A DNA stretch of 64,000 nt from Lactobacillus helsingborgensis. GTDB taxonomy: Bacteria; Bacillota; Bacilli; Lactobacillales; Lactobacillaceae. Positions 37,865-46,133 of the stretch are shown here, in pieces. Both the position numbers and the translations under genes were made by a program. Position 1 is the stretch's first letter. Every line of letters begins with the position of its first letter. A model generated the notes under the pieces. That model did no database searches and was not told the DNA's origin. It worked only from the letters and a program-made list of their open reading frames with translations. The stretch spans positions 223,623 to 287,622 of the forward strand of contig NZ_KQ034047.1 of the NCBI RefSeq assembly GCF_000970855.1, given 5' to 3'.

Positions 37865-37936
37865 TTTTTACTCTCCTATCAAGATAATTTAAAGTGCTTT
37901 AATATCAGAAAAGTGTGAAGTTTTAGCACTTCTTTG

Positions 37937-38326
37937 TCAAATTGCCGTTATTATTTTAGCAGCAATTTCAGGTGGCATTAAATTAATTTGAGTTAAATCA
38001 GCACTTGCCACCCATTCTGGCTGATAAACGTTAGACTTACTTGAGCGTTCTTTTTCTTCGCCGCTGATTGCAGGTGCGACTATGTACGGTATTTCAGTGT
38101 AAAAGAATTCTTCTTTTGCTTCACTTGTAAAAAAATGCGTTAGAGCAGCTGGCTTTAATTGAAGATTCAATTCCTCTCCTATTTCCCTGATTGCAGTAGC
38201 CACTGGAGTTTCATTTTCTTCTGCGCCACCACCTGGAACCACCCAGTAATCACGCCCATTTTTAAACCTGTGGATCAATAAAAATGCTTTATGTTCTGGA
38301 TTATAAAGTATTACCCGTGCACGCAT
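37937..38326 (-). CDS. NUDIX hydrolase
   Basis: 129 residues with a NUDIX box GGGAEENETPVATAIREIGEE (start near residue 32); read as GX5EX7REUXEEXGU the pattern is kept except the last positions (EELNL). NUDIX proteins hydrolyse nucleoside diphosphates linked to another group; the substrate is not readable. AGGAGGGAAAA precedes the ATG. Probably cotranscribed with the YbjQ gene. Confidence 0.9.
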   Translation of the reverse strand: MRARVILYNPEHKAFLLIHRFKNGRDYWVVPGGGAEENETPVATAIREIGEELNLQLKPAALTHFFTSEAKEEFFYTEIPYIVAPAISGEEKERSSKSNVYQPEWVASADLTQINLMPPEIAAKIITAI

Positions 38327-38384
38327 TTTTCCCTCCTAAATTAAAAAATAATGTATTTCTTATTATACTCTCTTAATTGGAGTT

Positions 38385-38423
38385 AAAAAAGAGGCAGTTG
38401 CGAAAATAGCAACTGCCCCTTTT
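38385..38423 (-). terminator. Terminator of tyrS
   Basis: AAAAGAGGCAGTTGC pairs with GCAACTGCCCCTTTT with one mismatch; it ends four bases before the tyrS stop codon and has T runs on both sides. Confidence 0.9.
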
Positions 38424-38426
38424 AGA

Positions 38427-39692
38427 CTAATCTTTAATTGTAACTAAAGTGTATTTTCTTTTACCTTTTCTAATAATGACATATTTACCATCAAATGCCT
38501 TAGAAGGATCAACTTCAAAATCTACCGACTGCTCACGGTCTCCGTTCACATAAATTGCTCCATTAGTCACATCTTCACGAGCTTGACGCTTGGAAGATTC
38601 GATTTGGGTATCAACTAAGAAGTCCACAATATTTTGGCTCTGAGACGATGCCTCAGCCGCTGGTGCGCTCTTTAGCCCTTCCTCAATTTGCTTGACCGAC
38701 AAATTCTTAATGTCACCGGAAAACAGTGCGTCGGTAATCATTTCTGCTTCTTTTAAGCCTTCTTCACCGTGAACAAATTTTGTTACTTCTCTGGCGAGTG
38801 TCTTTTGCGCTGTTCGCTTCCACGGCTCTGATTTGACTTGCTCTGCCAGATCGTCTATTTCTTCATGGCTAAGGAAAGTAAAGTACTTCAAATATTTAAC
38901 TACATCCCGATCATCTTGATTGATCCAGAATTGATAAAATTCATAAGGGCTGGTTTTTTCAGGATCAAGCCAAACAGCTCCACCAGCAGATTTACCAAAC
39001 TTGGTGCCGTCAGCTTTCAACATTAATGGGATCGTTAAGCCAAATGCCTGTCTCTCTGAACCCATCAACTTGTGAATTAGGTCAATTCCTGCTGTAATAT
39101 TGCCCCATTGGTCACTACCACCAATTTGCATTTGGACACCATAGTTTTTATTCAATTGGTAAAAATCAATAGCCTGTAAAATTTGGTAAGAAAATTCGGT
39201 AAAAGAAATACCATTTTCCAAGCGGCTGGCAACTACATCCTTATTAATCATGTTGTTCACTTGGAAGTGTTTACCATATTCACGTAAAAATTCGATTAGA
39301 CTTAATTTATCAAGCCATTCTGCGTTATTAACGATTTCAAAGTTTTCAGTACCAAACAATTTTTCCATTTGCTTGGTAAGGGCTACTTCGTTTTCATGCA
39401 ATTTTTCAGCACTAAGAAGTACCCGCTCTGATTTGCGTCCTGAAGGATCACCAATTGTTCCTGTACCACCACCAATAACAATCACAGGGTGGTAACCTGC
39501 AAGTTGGAACCTTTTCAAAATCATGAAGGGAATAAGGTGACCAATATGAAGGGAATCACCTGTAGGATCGGTACCACAATATAGTGCCAAGTTATCATGT
39601 TCTTGCAAATATTTAGTCAGTCCAGCTTCATCAGTCTGCTGATTAATAGCTCCACGCCACTTTAAATCTTCTAAAATATCAAAGTTTGCCAT
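38427..39692 (-). CDS. tyrS: Tyrosyl-tRNA synthetase
   Basis: A class I synthetase charging tRNA-Tyr. Visible are the HIGH-type GDSLHIGHLIPF near residue 46, the tyrosine-binding segment QVNNMINKD, and the KMSKS-type KFGKSAGGAVWLD near residue 230; the C-terminal S4 RNA-binding domain follows from about residue 355. The length of 421 is normal. The gene sits behind a T-box leader whose specifier reads TAC, which independently confirms the amino acid. Confidence 0.97.
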   Translation of the reverse strand: MANFDILEDLKWRGAINQQTDEAGLTKYLQEHDNLALYCGTDPTGDSLHIGHLIPFMILKRFQLAGYHPVIVIGGGTGTIGDPSGRKSERVLLSAEKLHENEVALTKQMEKLFGTENFEIVNNAEWLDKLSLIEFLREYGKHFQVNNMINKDVVASRLENGISFTEFSYQILQAIDFYQLNKNYGVQMQIGGSDQWGNITAGIDLIHKLMGSERQAFGLTIPLMLKADGTKFGKSAGGAVWLDPEKTSPYEFYQFWINQDDRDVVKYLKYFTFLSHEEIDDLAEQVKSEPWKRTAQKTLAREVTKFVHGEEGLKEAEMITDALFSGDIKNLSVKQIEEGLKSAPAAEASSQSQNIVDFLVDTQIESSKRQAREDVTNGAIYVNGDREQSVDFEVDPSKAFDGKYVIIRKGKRKYTLVTIKD

Positions 39693-39712
39693 CTTTTTCC
39701 TCCAACAAAAAA

Positions 39713-39905
39713 GTCCCTAGATTCAATTGATGAATCTAGGGACGACTAGTTATTTTTAGCCGTGGTACCACCCACATTTACACTATTACTAAGTGCCTTA
39801 ATTGTGGTCTATATGGGAACCACCCTACTCGTATTTCGCCATGCACGACCTGTCTAGCTCTCACCAACCGCTAGTTCTCTGAACTCTGAATCGTGATACT
39901 ACTTA
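39713..39905 (-). promoter_or_regulatory. Tyr T-box riboswitch with terminator
   Basis: On the minus strand the leader starts with a stem I carrying AGAGAAC, GGTTGGTGAGAGC and the specifier loop GCGAAATACGAG, where TAC is the Tyr codon. GGGTGGTACCACGGC (about 39759-39774) is the conserved T-box sequence that pairs with the uncharged tRNA end. It is followed by a perfect terminator hairpin GTCCCTAGATTCA/TGAATCTAGGGAC at 39713-39743 and a T run, 20 bp before tyrS. Uncharged tRNA-Tyr would allow readthrough. Confidence 0.95.
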
Positions 39906-39920
39906 AATTTGTTATAAACG

Positions 39921-39949
39921 ATAATACTCATTTTTTCTTAATAAGTCAA
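39921..39949 (-). promoter_or_regulatory. Promoter of the tyrS T-box leader
   Basis: On the minus strand TTGACT (39949-39944) and TATTAT (39926-39921) are 17 bases apart, about 15 bp before the first T-box stem. Confidence 0.75.
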
Positions 39950-39959
39950 TATCAATTTG

Positions 39960-42932
39960 TTACTTGTAAAAGCCTTTAATCTTTAAACCATAAGCTTTAC
40001 CAGCCGTCATATCATATTGAACAGCCTCATAATCAGCTAAAATTTCTTGCTGCTTTTTAGTCAGATATTTTGGTTCAATTACCTGACCTTTACGACCAAT
40101 TAATTCGAAGCCTTTATCGCCTTTAAAGTTAATGGTAATTGCTGGCAGTCTCTTATGTACCTCAGTCAAAAGTGCCTGGTAAGGTGTCACTTTAGAATCA
40201 GTCTGTTCAAGCATCATAGCGATAAAGTCGCTGGAACTGACAAAATTATTTGCCTTACGCGGCAGTCTCTTTTTAGCACCATGTTGACGCGCATATTTGT
40301 TGGAATAGATAAAGTAGCGTGTTGAGTGCATTTGTACCGGGTATTTAGCAGTATAACTTTGAGAAAGGATACTTGGATAGTGGTCACCGTAAAAGACTAA
40401 AGTAATTGGTTTCTTAATTTGATCAATTTGCTGGATAAACTGCTTAACTGCCTTGTCAGTGTATTGCGTTCCCTTAACGTAAGTAGCCATTTGATCACGA
40501 ACTGCTGGCGATTTGAACAACTCTCCTGAAATCTTGCCCATGTATTCGTTATTTGGATACCAATTGTTATATGGCATGTGGTTTTGAATTGAAATCAGGT
40601 TGATAAACTGTCCGCCATCGCGGGAATTGATTTCTTTTAGACCGTTAGCATAGGTAGTAAAGTCAGAGTTATAACCACTCTTACCCAATTTCTTTTGGTC
40701 AATAACTTTATATTTTGAACCAACATAGATAAACTTATCAAATTTAAACCTATGATAATCTTCTTGTCTTGAGTAATACGTACCAATAAATGGGTGGACA
40801 GCAGATTTATAATCGAAGTTCATCCCTATTGTTGGGTAGAAATCATAGTTCGGCACAATTTGAACATAAGGGGTCAAAGTAGACTTGAACATCCCCATAT
40901 TCAAACCGGTTAGAGTTTCCCATTCCATGTTGGCAGTACCACCACCATAACCGGCACTCAGCATATTGCCGTATGTGGAACGTGACTTCATCGACTCGAT
41001 AAACTTAACCGGATTTGGTACATCACGGTCAAACCTGATTGTTGGGAAAGTATTTGGATCAACAAAACTTTCACTCAAATTAAAGACAATGGTTTGGTCC
41101 TTAAGATCGTTTTTACGTTTCTTATTAATCTTAGCCGCTACTTTTTCGTATTTGGTGTTGAGCTGTTTAATACTTTTTTCCGAATAACCCTCGGGTTGAT
41201 CCATAATTTGCAAGTCAATATAATTCAAGAAATTAAGAACAGGCCCATTTACTTGAATATCTCGTTCAGGGTTACGAAATCTTTGTTTATTATCAAAACC
41301 ACGGTTGATGTGATAAATAACTCCGCCATCATGATTGAAGCGTAATGGCGTTACAAACAATAGTAAACTGAGCAATGCCCAAATTCCACGTCTCTTCCAA
41401 GAGCCGCGCTTTTTAATAGGAACTTTGCATTCCAAGAAAATATCAAGGGCAATTACAATAACTATAGCTACTAAAATCACAATGACAGTAGTCTTGCCAA
41501 TCATTGGAATTAGGGTTTTCCAGTTAACAATTTCACTGATCTCAGTCGGGTAAATAGGTTCTCCCCGAAGTAGCAGCTTAATTTTATTTGCGACAGCCCA
41601 GCCAATGGCAATCAAACTTACTAAAATGTTTGAAGTCCAGTACCGCGTTGTTACAAAGTAAAATACGGAAAACAACGCATCAAGAAAGATAGTTGTCAAA
41701 ATCATGGCAAAGAATTTAGTGCCAAGAAGGTAAACTATCGCATTAATTGTTGAAGCTGTACTTATTTGAATTCGTAAATTATCTGATTCAATTAGAAAAG
41801 AGCCGAAACTTAAAATATAGAACCAAGCCCAAGTAAGTAAGTTGACCCGATTGGAAATAACAAATTTGGTAAAAATCGACCAGATTTTTTCACAAATTTT
41901 GGCTAAATTAGGTTCATTATCTAAATAATTAATGATCTTAGCAAATGGCGTAATTTGGAATAAATAGCGTTTTAGCACCATATACCAGAGGACAACGATT
42001 ACCAACATAACCACTATCATGATCAATTTATTGATAGTAGACGAGTCAGTAAAGCGGAATGCGTTCATAAATCTCGGAGAAATTGGCGCATCCATAATCA
42101 TAATTACTGGAATAAAGTAGCGGGCTTGCGTTTTAGTAAAAGTTAAAATTACCTTTTTAAGTAATAAAAATGCCGCTACAACTAGTAAAAACATAAACGG
42201 CGAAGAAGGGTTGTTGAGAAATTCCCGGTTCCAGTCGCCCCCGCCATTACCTGAAATAATCTGCGACCAATAAACCGCATCAAAGCCTGAAACGCCAATC
42301 ACCACAATGAAGAAGGAGAGAAAACCGCTGATTAAAGATAGAGTTAATATCTTCTTACTAATGTGGATATGAGCTAAAAACATGCCCCAGGCAAAGAACA
42401 AAACAAGATATAGGCCATAAAGTGAGTATTGGAAAGATAGGTTACCAGCACTTAGGGCAAAGCCTAATAATGTTAATAAACTTAGTACCAGCAGGTTTTG
42501 TTTAATATTTAATTTATGCAGTAAATCAAAAAGATACGGTTGAATTAACAAGCAAAAAAACAAACCGGAGAATAAAACCGAAGTACTGGTAATGATCGGG
42601 AATAACATGCCCCAAACGCGCCACATATTAAAGCGTGTAGGAACTATAAAGAAGAAAAAGATGTAATAAACAATCAAAGTTACACTGGCTAACAACCAAT
42701 ATTTGAAACTTTCACTAACACTCTCTTTTTTCTTGCTGTAAATAGCCCCAAAGACCATGGGTACCAACATTAACGTCGCATTATGCAACATATTAGGCAT
42801 AAAACGGACAAATGAATAGTGTGCCCTAGCAGCAATACCTTTCAAACTGAACATTTGCACGAGCATGAATAGAGTTGCCACTAATATGCAAATTATCTGA
42901 ATAGCTTTTAAAGATTTTTTGTTTTTACTCAT
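39960..42932 (-). CDS. LTA-synthase-type sulfatase fused to an N-terminal acyltransferase-like membrane domain
   Basis: 990 residues from ATG 42932 (GAGGAA about 14 bases upstream; GTG 42953 is an alternative). Residues 1 to about 330 hold some ten membrane segments that resemble an acyltransferase-3-like fold. Then comes a second membrane region of about five segments, typical of LtaS, and an extracellular sulfatase-fold domain from about residue 600. The catalytic pieces are clear: metal Glu in NLSESFVDP, nucleophile Thr in GYGGGTANMEWETLTG, and FYGDHYPS with the Asp-His metal pair. LtaS enzymes polymerise glycerol phosphate from phosphatidylglycerol. At nearly 1000 residues it is about 350 longer than classical LtaS; the fused part could add or transfer a decorating group, which is inference. 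plsY and an LCP gene follow upstream in the same direction, so the region is an envelope cluster. Confidence 0.85.
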   Translation of the reverse strand: MSKNKKSLKAIQIICILVATLFMLVQMFSLKGIAARAHYSFVRFMPNMLHNATLMLVPMVFGAIYSKKKESVSESFKYWLLASVTLIVYYIFFFFIVPTRFNMWRVWGMLFPIITSTSVLFSGLFFCLLIQPYLFDLLHKLNIKQNLLVLSLLTLLGFALSAGNLSFQYSLYGLYLVLFFAWGMFLAHIHISKKILTLSLISGFLSFFIVVIGVSGFDAVYWSQIISGNGGGDWNREFLNNPSSPFMFLLVVAAFLLLKKVILTFTKTQARYFIPVIMIMDAPISPRFMNAFRFTDSSTINKLIMIVVMLVIVVLWYMVLKRYLFQITPFAKIINYLDNEPNLAKICEKIWSIFTKFVISNRVNLLTWAWFYILSFGSFLIESDNLRIQISTASTINAIVYLLGTKFFAMILTTIFLDALFSVFYFVTTRYWTSNILVSLIAIGWAVANKIKLLLRGEPIYPTEISEIVNWKTLIPMIGKTTVIVILVAIVIVIALDIFLECKVPIKKRGSWKRRGIWALLSLLLFVTPLRFNHDGGVIYHINRGFDNKQRFRNPERDIQVNGPVLNFLNYIDLQIMDQPEGYSEKSIKQLNTKYEKVAAKINKKRKNDLKDQTIVFNLSESFVDPNTFPTIRFDRDVPNPVKFIESMKSRSTYGNMLSAGYGGGTANMEWETLTGLNMGMFKSTLTPYVQIVPNYDFYPTIGMNFDYKSAVHPFIGTYYSRQEDYHRFKFDKFIYVGSKYKVIDQKKLGKSGYNSDFTTYANGLKEINSRDGGQFINLISIQNHMPYNNWYPNNEYMGKISGELFKSPAVRDQMATYVKGTQYTDKAVKQFIQQIDQIKKPITLVFYGDHYPSILSQSYTAKYPVQMHSTRYFIYSNKYARQHGAKKRLPRKANNFVSSSDFIAMMLEQTDSKVTPYQALLTEVHKRLPAITINFKGDKGFELIGRKGQVIEPKYLTKKQQEILADYEAVQYDMTAGKAYGLKIKGFYK

Positions 42933-42967
42933 ATTTCTAGTTATATTCCTCACTAAAAATGTTGCTA

Positions 42968-43585
42968 TTAATTATCGCGTTTAATACCCAATTTCTTTTT
43001 AATTGTGTATAAGACATCAACTTTTTTGCCGTTGCCAGTAAAAAAGTCACGTAGATCAGATCTGAATTTGAAAATCATAATCGACGTCATCAGCAATAAT
43101 ACTAATCCGGCTTCTTTGATCTTTATTAGTTCATATAAACTGAACAATATTATAAAAATTATCGGAGGAACCGTCAAATTTTGTAATGTTATTAAAAGAA
43201 ACAGGGCAACTAATAATGTAATTGCAGCTGTTCTTGTGTCATAAACGGCAGCTACTAAAACAGCTACTGTTACGCCCTTGCCGCCTTTAAAATGCTCCCA
43301 AAAAGGAAAGCAATGGCCCAGCATTAAGCCTAAGCCGGCGTACACAAGAGCAATTTTGCTTGAAAAAATATGATGCACAATTAAAAGGCAAATAAGTGTT
43401 TTTAGAATATCACCTAAACAAGTGATTATGCCCCATTTTTTTCCAAACACGGCTCCCACATTTGCCGTTCCAGGATTGCCAGAACCTACTTGGGTAGGAT
43501 CTTGGTTCAAAGCAAAACGACAAACTAGTACCGCAGCCAATAAGCAGCCAAACGCATAACCAATTATGATCGACCACAAACGCAT
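42968..43585 (-). CDS. plsY: Acyl-phosphate:glycerol-3-phosphate acyltransferase
   Basis: PlsY starts membrane phospholipid synthesis by acylating glycerol-3-phosphate from acyl-phosphate. The three conserved loops are visible: VGSGNPGTANVG near residue 36, GHCFPFWEHFKGGKGVTV near residue 90, and a third in the later loop. Five membrane segments and 205 residues fit the family. It lies 2 bp after the LCP gene and just before the LTA-synthase-type gene, all on the minus strand. Confidence 0.94.
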   Translation of the reverse strand: MRLWSIIIGYAFGCLLAAVLVCRFALNQDPTQVGSGNPGTANVGAVFGKKWGIITCLGDILKTLICLLIVHHIFSSKIALVYAGLGLMLGHCFPFWEHFKGGKGVTVAVLVAAVYDTRTAAITLLVALFLLITLQNLTVPPIIFIILFSLYELIKIKEAGLVLLLMTSIMIFKFRSDLRDFFTGNGKKVDVLYTIKKKLGIKRDN

Positions 43586-43587
43586 TA

Positions 43588-44709
43588 TTAATAGTCACCT
43601 TCTCCCCGAGAATTTTGGTTTTGATAATCATCATAAATCTGGTAATCTTGACTATCAGGATTTTTAAAATCAAAGCCCGCAATTTTATTACGCTTATTTT
43701 GATAAGTTTCATTATTGTTAACCGTGGTCAAAGGTAACCCTAATTCAGCACGTAAATAGTCGGAAACGCGTTGCAGTTCTCTAGTAGATTGCACTTGGTA
43801 AGAAGCACCATTTATCGTAGCATTGTGACCATGAAGGTAATCATTTTTGACGTTCTTAGTTGCATCTTGGTAATTAAAAACAATCTGTCTTAGTGCATCA
43901 AAGGGTAAGTTGGTTTTAACGCTGCCAGAGATTGATTCTAGGACTGAATCTAGTTTAGTAAGGGTGTTCAGCGACACTGCTTTTTTAATAATAGTTGTAA
44001 TTACCTGTCGTTGACGTTTTTGGCGCCCATAATCGCCTGCCGGATCGTCATAGCGCATTCGCGCATAAGCTAAAGCACCACCACCACCCATATGAGTCAA
44101 CTGGTTTTTCTTAAAAATATAGCCACCGTATTCAAAGCTAAGAGTTGGCCTGATATTGATACCACCAACATAACGGATCAGGCGCATAATACCTTTCATA
44201 TTAACTAGAGCATAATATTTAATAGGTACATTTACCAACTTTGAAACACTTGCCATTGACATCGCAGCTCCGCCTATAGGATAGGCTGCATTTATTTTTT
44301 TTACTTGAAATTCATCTGCGCCCACCATTTCTGCCATTGTATCACGCGGTACAGACATCAATGTATAACGCTTTTTTTGCGGATTAACTACTGCAATAAT
44401 AATTGTGTCAGTGTTACCATTTTTTTCTTCGCGGTTAAGAGCGCCTGTATCAGTGCCCATCAGCAATACCGCAAATTTTTTCTTTCCGTCAAACTCACCA
44501 TTTTTAACTTGAACACGATTACTGCTGTCATAGGCATCATCGACAGCATTTTTTGTTCGAAAATAAATATACGCTGAATATACACCAATCGCCGTAATTA
44601 AAAGAGCTGTGATACTTAACACCCAGGCCAGAAGACGTCTCTTTTTATGGTAATCTCTCTCATGTAATTCAACCCGACTTTGACTCGGATGATTATCGTT
44701 GTGATCCAT
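43588..44709 (-). CDS. LytR-CpsA-Psr (LCP) family cell-wall glycopolymer ligase
   Basis: An enzyme attaching teichoic acids or polysaccharides to peptidoglycan, outside the membrane. A cytoplasmic start is followed by one membrane segment (LLAWVLSITALLITAIGVYSAY, here given by its ends at about residues 27-48). The LCP domain shows FAVLLMGTDTG, then the DTIIIAVV strand, MSVPRDTMAEM with a catalytic Arg, and YARMRYDDPAGDYGRQKRQR with the Arg residues that bind the polyprenyl phosphate. 373 residues. Upstream sits the mutarotase-like gene behind a terminator. Confidence 0.93.
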   Translation of the reverse strand: MDHNDNHPSQSRVELHERDYHKKRRLLAWVLSITALLITAIGVYSAYIYFRTKNAVDDAYDSSNRVQVKNGEFDGKKKFAVLLMGTDTGALNREEKNGNTDTIIIAVVNPQKKRYTLMSVPRDTMAEMVGADEFQVKKINAAYPIGGAAMSMASVSKLVNVPIKYYALVNMKGIMRLIRYVGGINIRPTLSFEYGGYIFKKNQLTHMGGGGALAYARMRYDDPAGDYGRQKRQRQVITTIIKKAVSLNTLTKLDSVLESISGSVKTNLPFDALRQIVFNYQDATKNVKNDYLHGHNATINGASYQVQSTRELQRVSDYLRAELGLPLTTVNNNETYQNKRNKIAGFDFKNPDSQDYQIYDDYQNQNSRGEGDY

Positions 44710-44754
44710 AACTTTTTATTACCCAAAATTTAATTACAATGAGTACATTATAGC

Positions 44755-44782
44755 AAAAAAACAAGCCGCTGTCGGTTTGTTA
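44755..44782 (-). terminator. Terminator of the mutarotase-like gene
   Basis: On the minus strand AACAAACCG and CGGCTTGTT pair around ACAG and run into TTTTT. Confidence 0.8.
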
Positions 44783-44809
44783 CACATCTTATTAAAAATA
44801 TTACAATGT

Positions 44810-45376
44810 TTAACTCAAGGTTAAGGTTAACACTAAATTCTCATCGCTATCACTAGTGAGAATTGAATTGCTGCGTACTGCAGTCACTTCGTTATTTTCT
44901 TTAGTAATAATAAAATCCGTTGAAGAAAAGGCTAATTTAGACTTATTTTTAACCACTTCAACCTCATTTGCATTAGCTTTGACAGACCAATCTTCAAAAA
45001 GAGGTACTGTAAATTTTACTGAAAATGGCATATCCTTATGTGAATTGTTTTTCAAATAAAATTTAATATCTACCTTGTTCCCATCAATAGCATAAGTTAA
45101 AATCACTTCAAAATGAAAAGGAAACTTTTTATAACTGGCAACATCGTCTATTAAGGCTAAGCTTACACGTGAATCTCCCTTATCAACAATAGTCCACGGC
45201 AATAATTCAGCCCAATTTTCTTTTTGGTCCGCTCCTTCAAAGCTGACGTTCAAAGCTTTTTGTTTTTCAGCATCTTTAAAAAAATCATTTTGATCGTTCT
45301 GCGGAATCAGGCTAACTAGCTTTGCACCCTTCTCAGAAATGGCAATCCGCAAAACTGAACTCTCAATTATTTGCAT
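44810..45376 (-). CDS. Short galactose-mutarotase-like protein
   Basis: 188 residues with the beta-sandwich style of the aldose 1-epimerase (LacX-type) group: LRIAISEKGAKLVSLIP at the start, then FPFHFEVILTYAIDGNKVDI and KFYLKNNSHKDMPFSVKFTV. Family members usually run to about 290 residues and carry a catalytic His in GxHPxF; here the corresponding place reads FSVKFTVPLF with no His, and about 100 residues are missing. It is therefore more likely a sugar-binding relic than an active epimerase. No neighbouring sugar operon explains it. Confidence 0.6.
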   Translation of the reverse strand: MQIIESSVLRIAISEKGAKLVSLIPQNDQNDFFKDAEKQKALNVSFEGADQKENWAELLPWTIVDKGDSRVSLALIDDVASYKKFPFHFEVILTYAIDGNKVDIKFYLKNNSHKDMPFSVKFTVPLFEDWSVKANANEVEVVKNKSKLAFSSTDFIITKENNEVTAVRSNSILTSDSDENLVLTLTLS

Positions 45377-45624
45377 ATTTTACTCCCAAACTTTTTCTTC
45401 TTCAAAAATAGCACTCAAATAATGCTGCTGTCAATTTGAGTTAAAATCTAAGGCGGTATAATTATGATAAATAAATATTTTATGAAAAAAGATTATACTG
45501 CCGCTGGCTTAATAGTGGTATAAAAAAGACTCTTTTTATTTACTTTTCATTTTGAGCTTATTTGAAAGCACTTTTTAATAAAAGAAGCTAAAATTATTAG
45601 CAAAATCAATTTAGATATATTATA
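45377..45624. other. Intergenic stretch with a candidate promoter
   Basis: AT-rich. A TTAGCA (45597-45602) and TATAAT (45621-45626) 18 bases apart on the plus strand could make a promoter pointing into the inverted repeat at 45625. No open frame of note. Confidence 0.4.
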
Positions 45625-45670
45625 ATTAACTTGTTCCCGAAAATTATAAAAGTTTTTGGAACAAGTTAAT
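45625..45670. repeat. Perfect 13-bp inverted repeat with a 20-bp centre
   Basis: ATTAACTTGTTCC at 45625-45637 and its exact complement GGAACAAGTTAAT at 45658-45670. It begins on top of the -10-like TATAAT and ends seven bases before a strong bidirectional terminator. It could be an operator pair or the 5' stem of a short RNA. Confidence 0.75.
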
Positions 45671-45676
45671 AAAAAG

Positions 45677-45708
45677 AGCATCCCAAGGAATTGGGATGCT
45701 TTTTTTGT
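45677..45708. terminator. Bidirectional terminator after the HicB-like gene
   Basis: AGCATCCCAA pairs with TTGGGATGCT around GGAA, flanked by A and T runs on both sides. Confidence 0.9.
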
Positions 45709-45711
45709 CTA

Positions 45712-45999
45712 TTATATTTCGTAATTAATACGATCACGCGAGGCTTCAGTTAAGTCTGCAGAAACTGGTGCAACAAAGGAACCATCATCTGGTAATTCAA
45801 TATCACTAATCTTGCTGACTTTAGGCAAAATCTGTTTGTTGTACAAACGGCTGGCAAGGGTGTCAGCAGCCATCTTCATTGATTCACGTAAACCCTGTCC
45901 TTCTGTTATTCCTCCTTTAACATCAGGAAATTTAATCACATATATATCATTTTCCAGTGGCTTAAAAATAGCCGGATACGTCACAACTTTATGGTTCAT
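45712..45999 (-). CDS. HicB-like antitoxin-type protein without a HicA partner
   Basis: 95 residues from ATG 45999, which lies six bases after GAGGAGG; the first in-frame codon at 46014 has no such site. The protein matches HicB-type domains: VVTYPAIFKPLENDIYVIKFPDV, then GGITEGQGLRESMKMAADTLA and a tail with VSKISDIELPDD. HicB usually lies beside a 60-residue HicA toxin; neither flank has room for one that I can see (MFS gene on one side, terminator on the other). It may be a solitary regulator or a leftover antitoxin. Confidence 0.8.
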   Translation of the reverse strand: MNHKVVTYPAIFKPLENDIYVIKFPDVKGGITEGQGLRESMKMAADTLASRLYNKQILPKVSKISDIELPDDGSFVAPVSADLTEASRDRINYEI

Positions 46000-46090
46000 C
46001 CTAAACCTCCTCATTTGCGCTTTCTTCTATCATAATATACCCAAAATAGCCAAAAGAAGAAATAATTATGCAAAAATTATTCTTTTGCAC

Positions 46091-46128
46091 AAAAAAACGC
46101 TGAAAAAATGTTCTTTTCAACGTTTTTT
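46091..46128 (-). terminator. Terminator of the MFS exporter
   Basis: AAAAAACG.TGAAAA pairs with TTTTCA.CGTTTTTT, six bases after the minus-strand stop codon. Confidence 0.8.
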
Positions 46129-46133
46129 ACATT

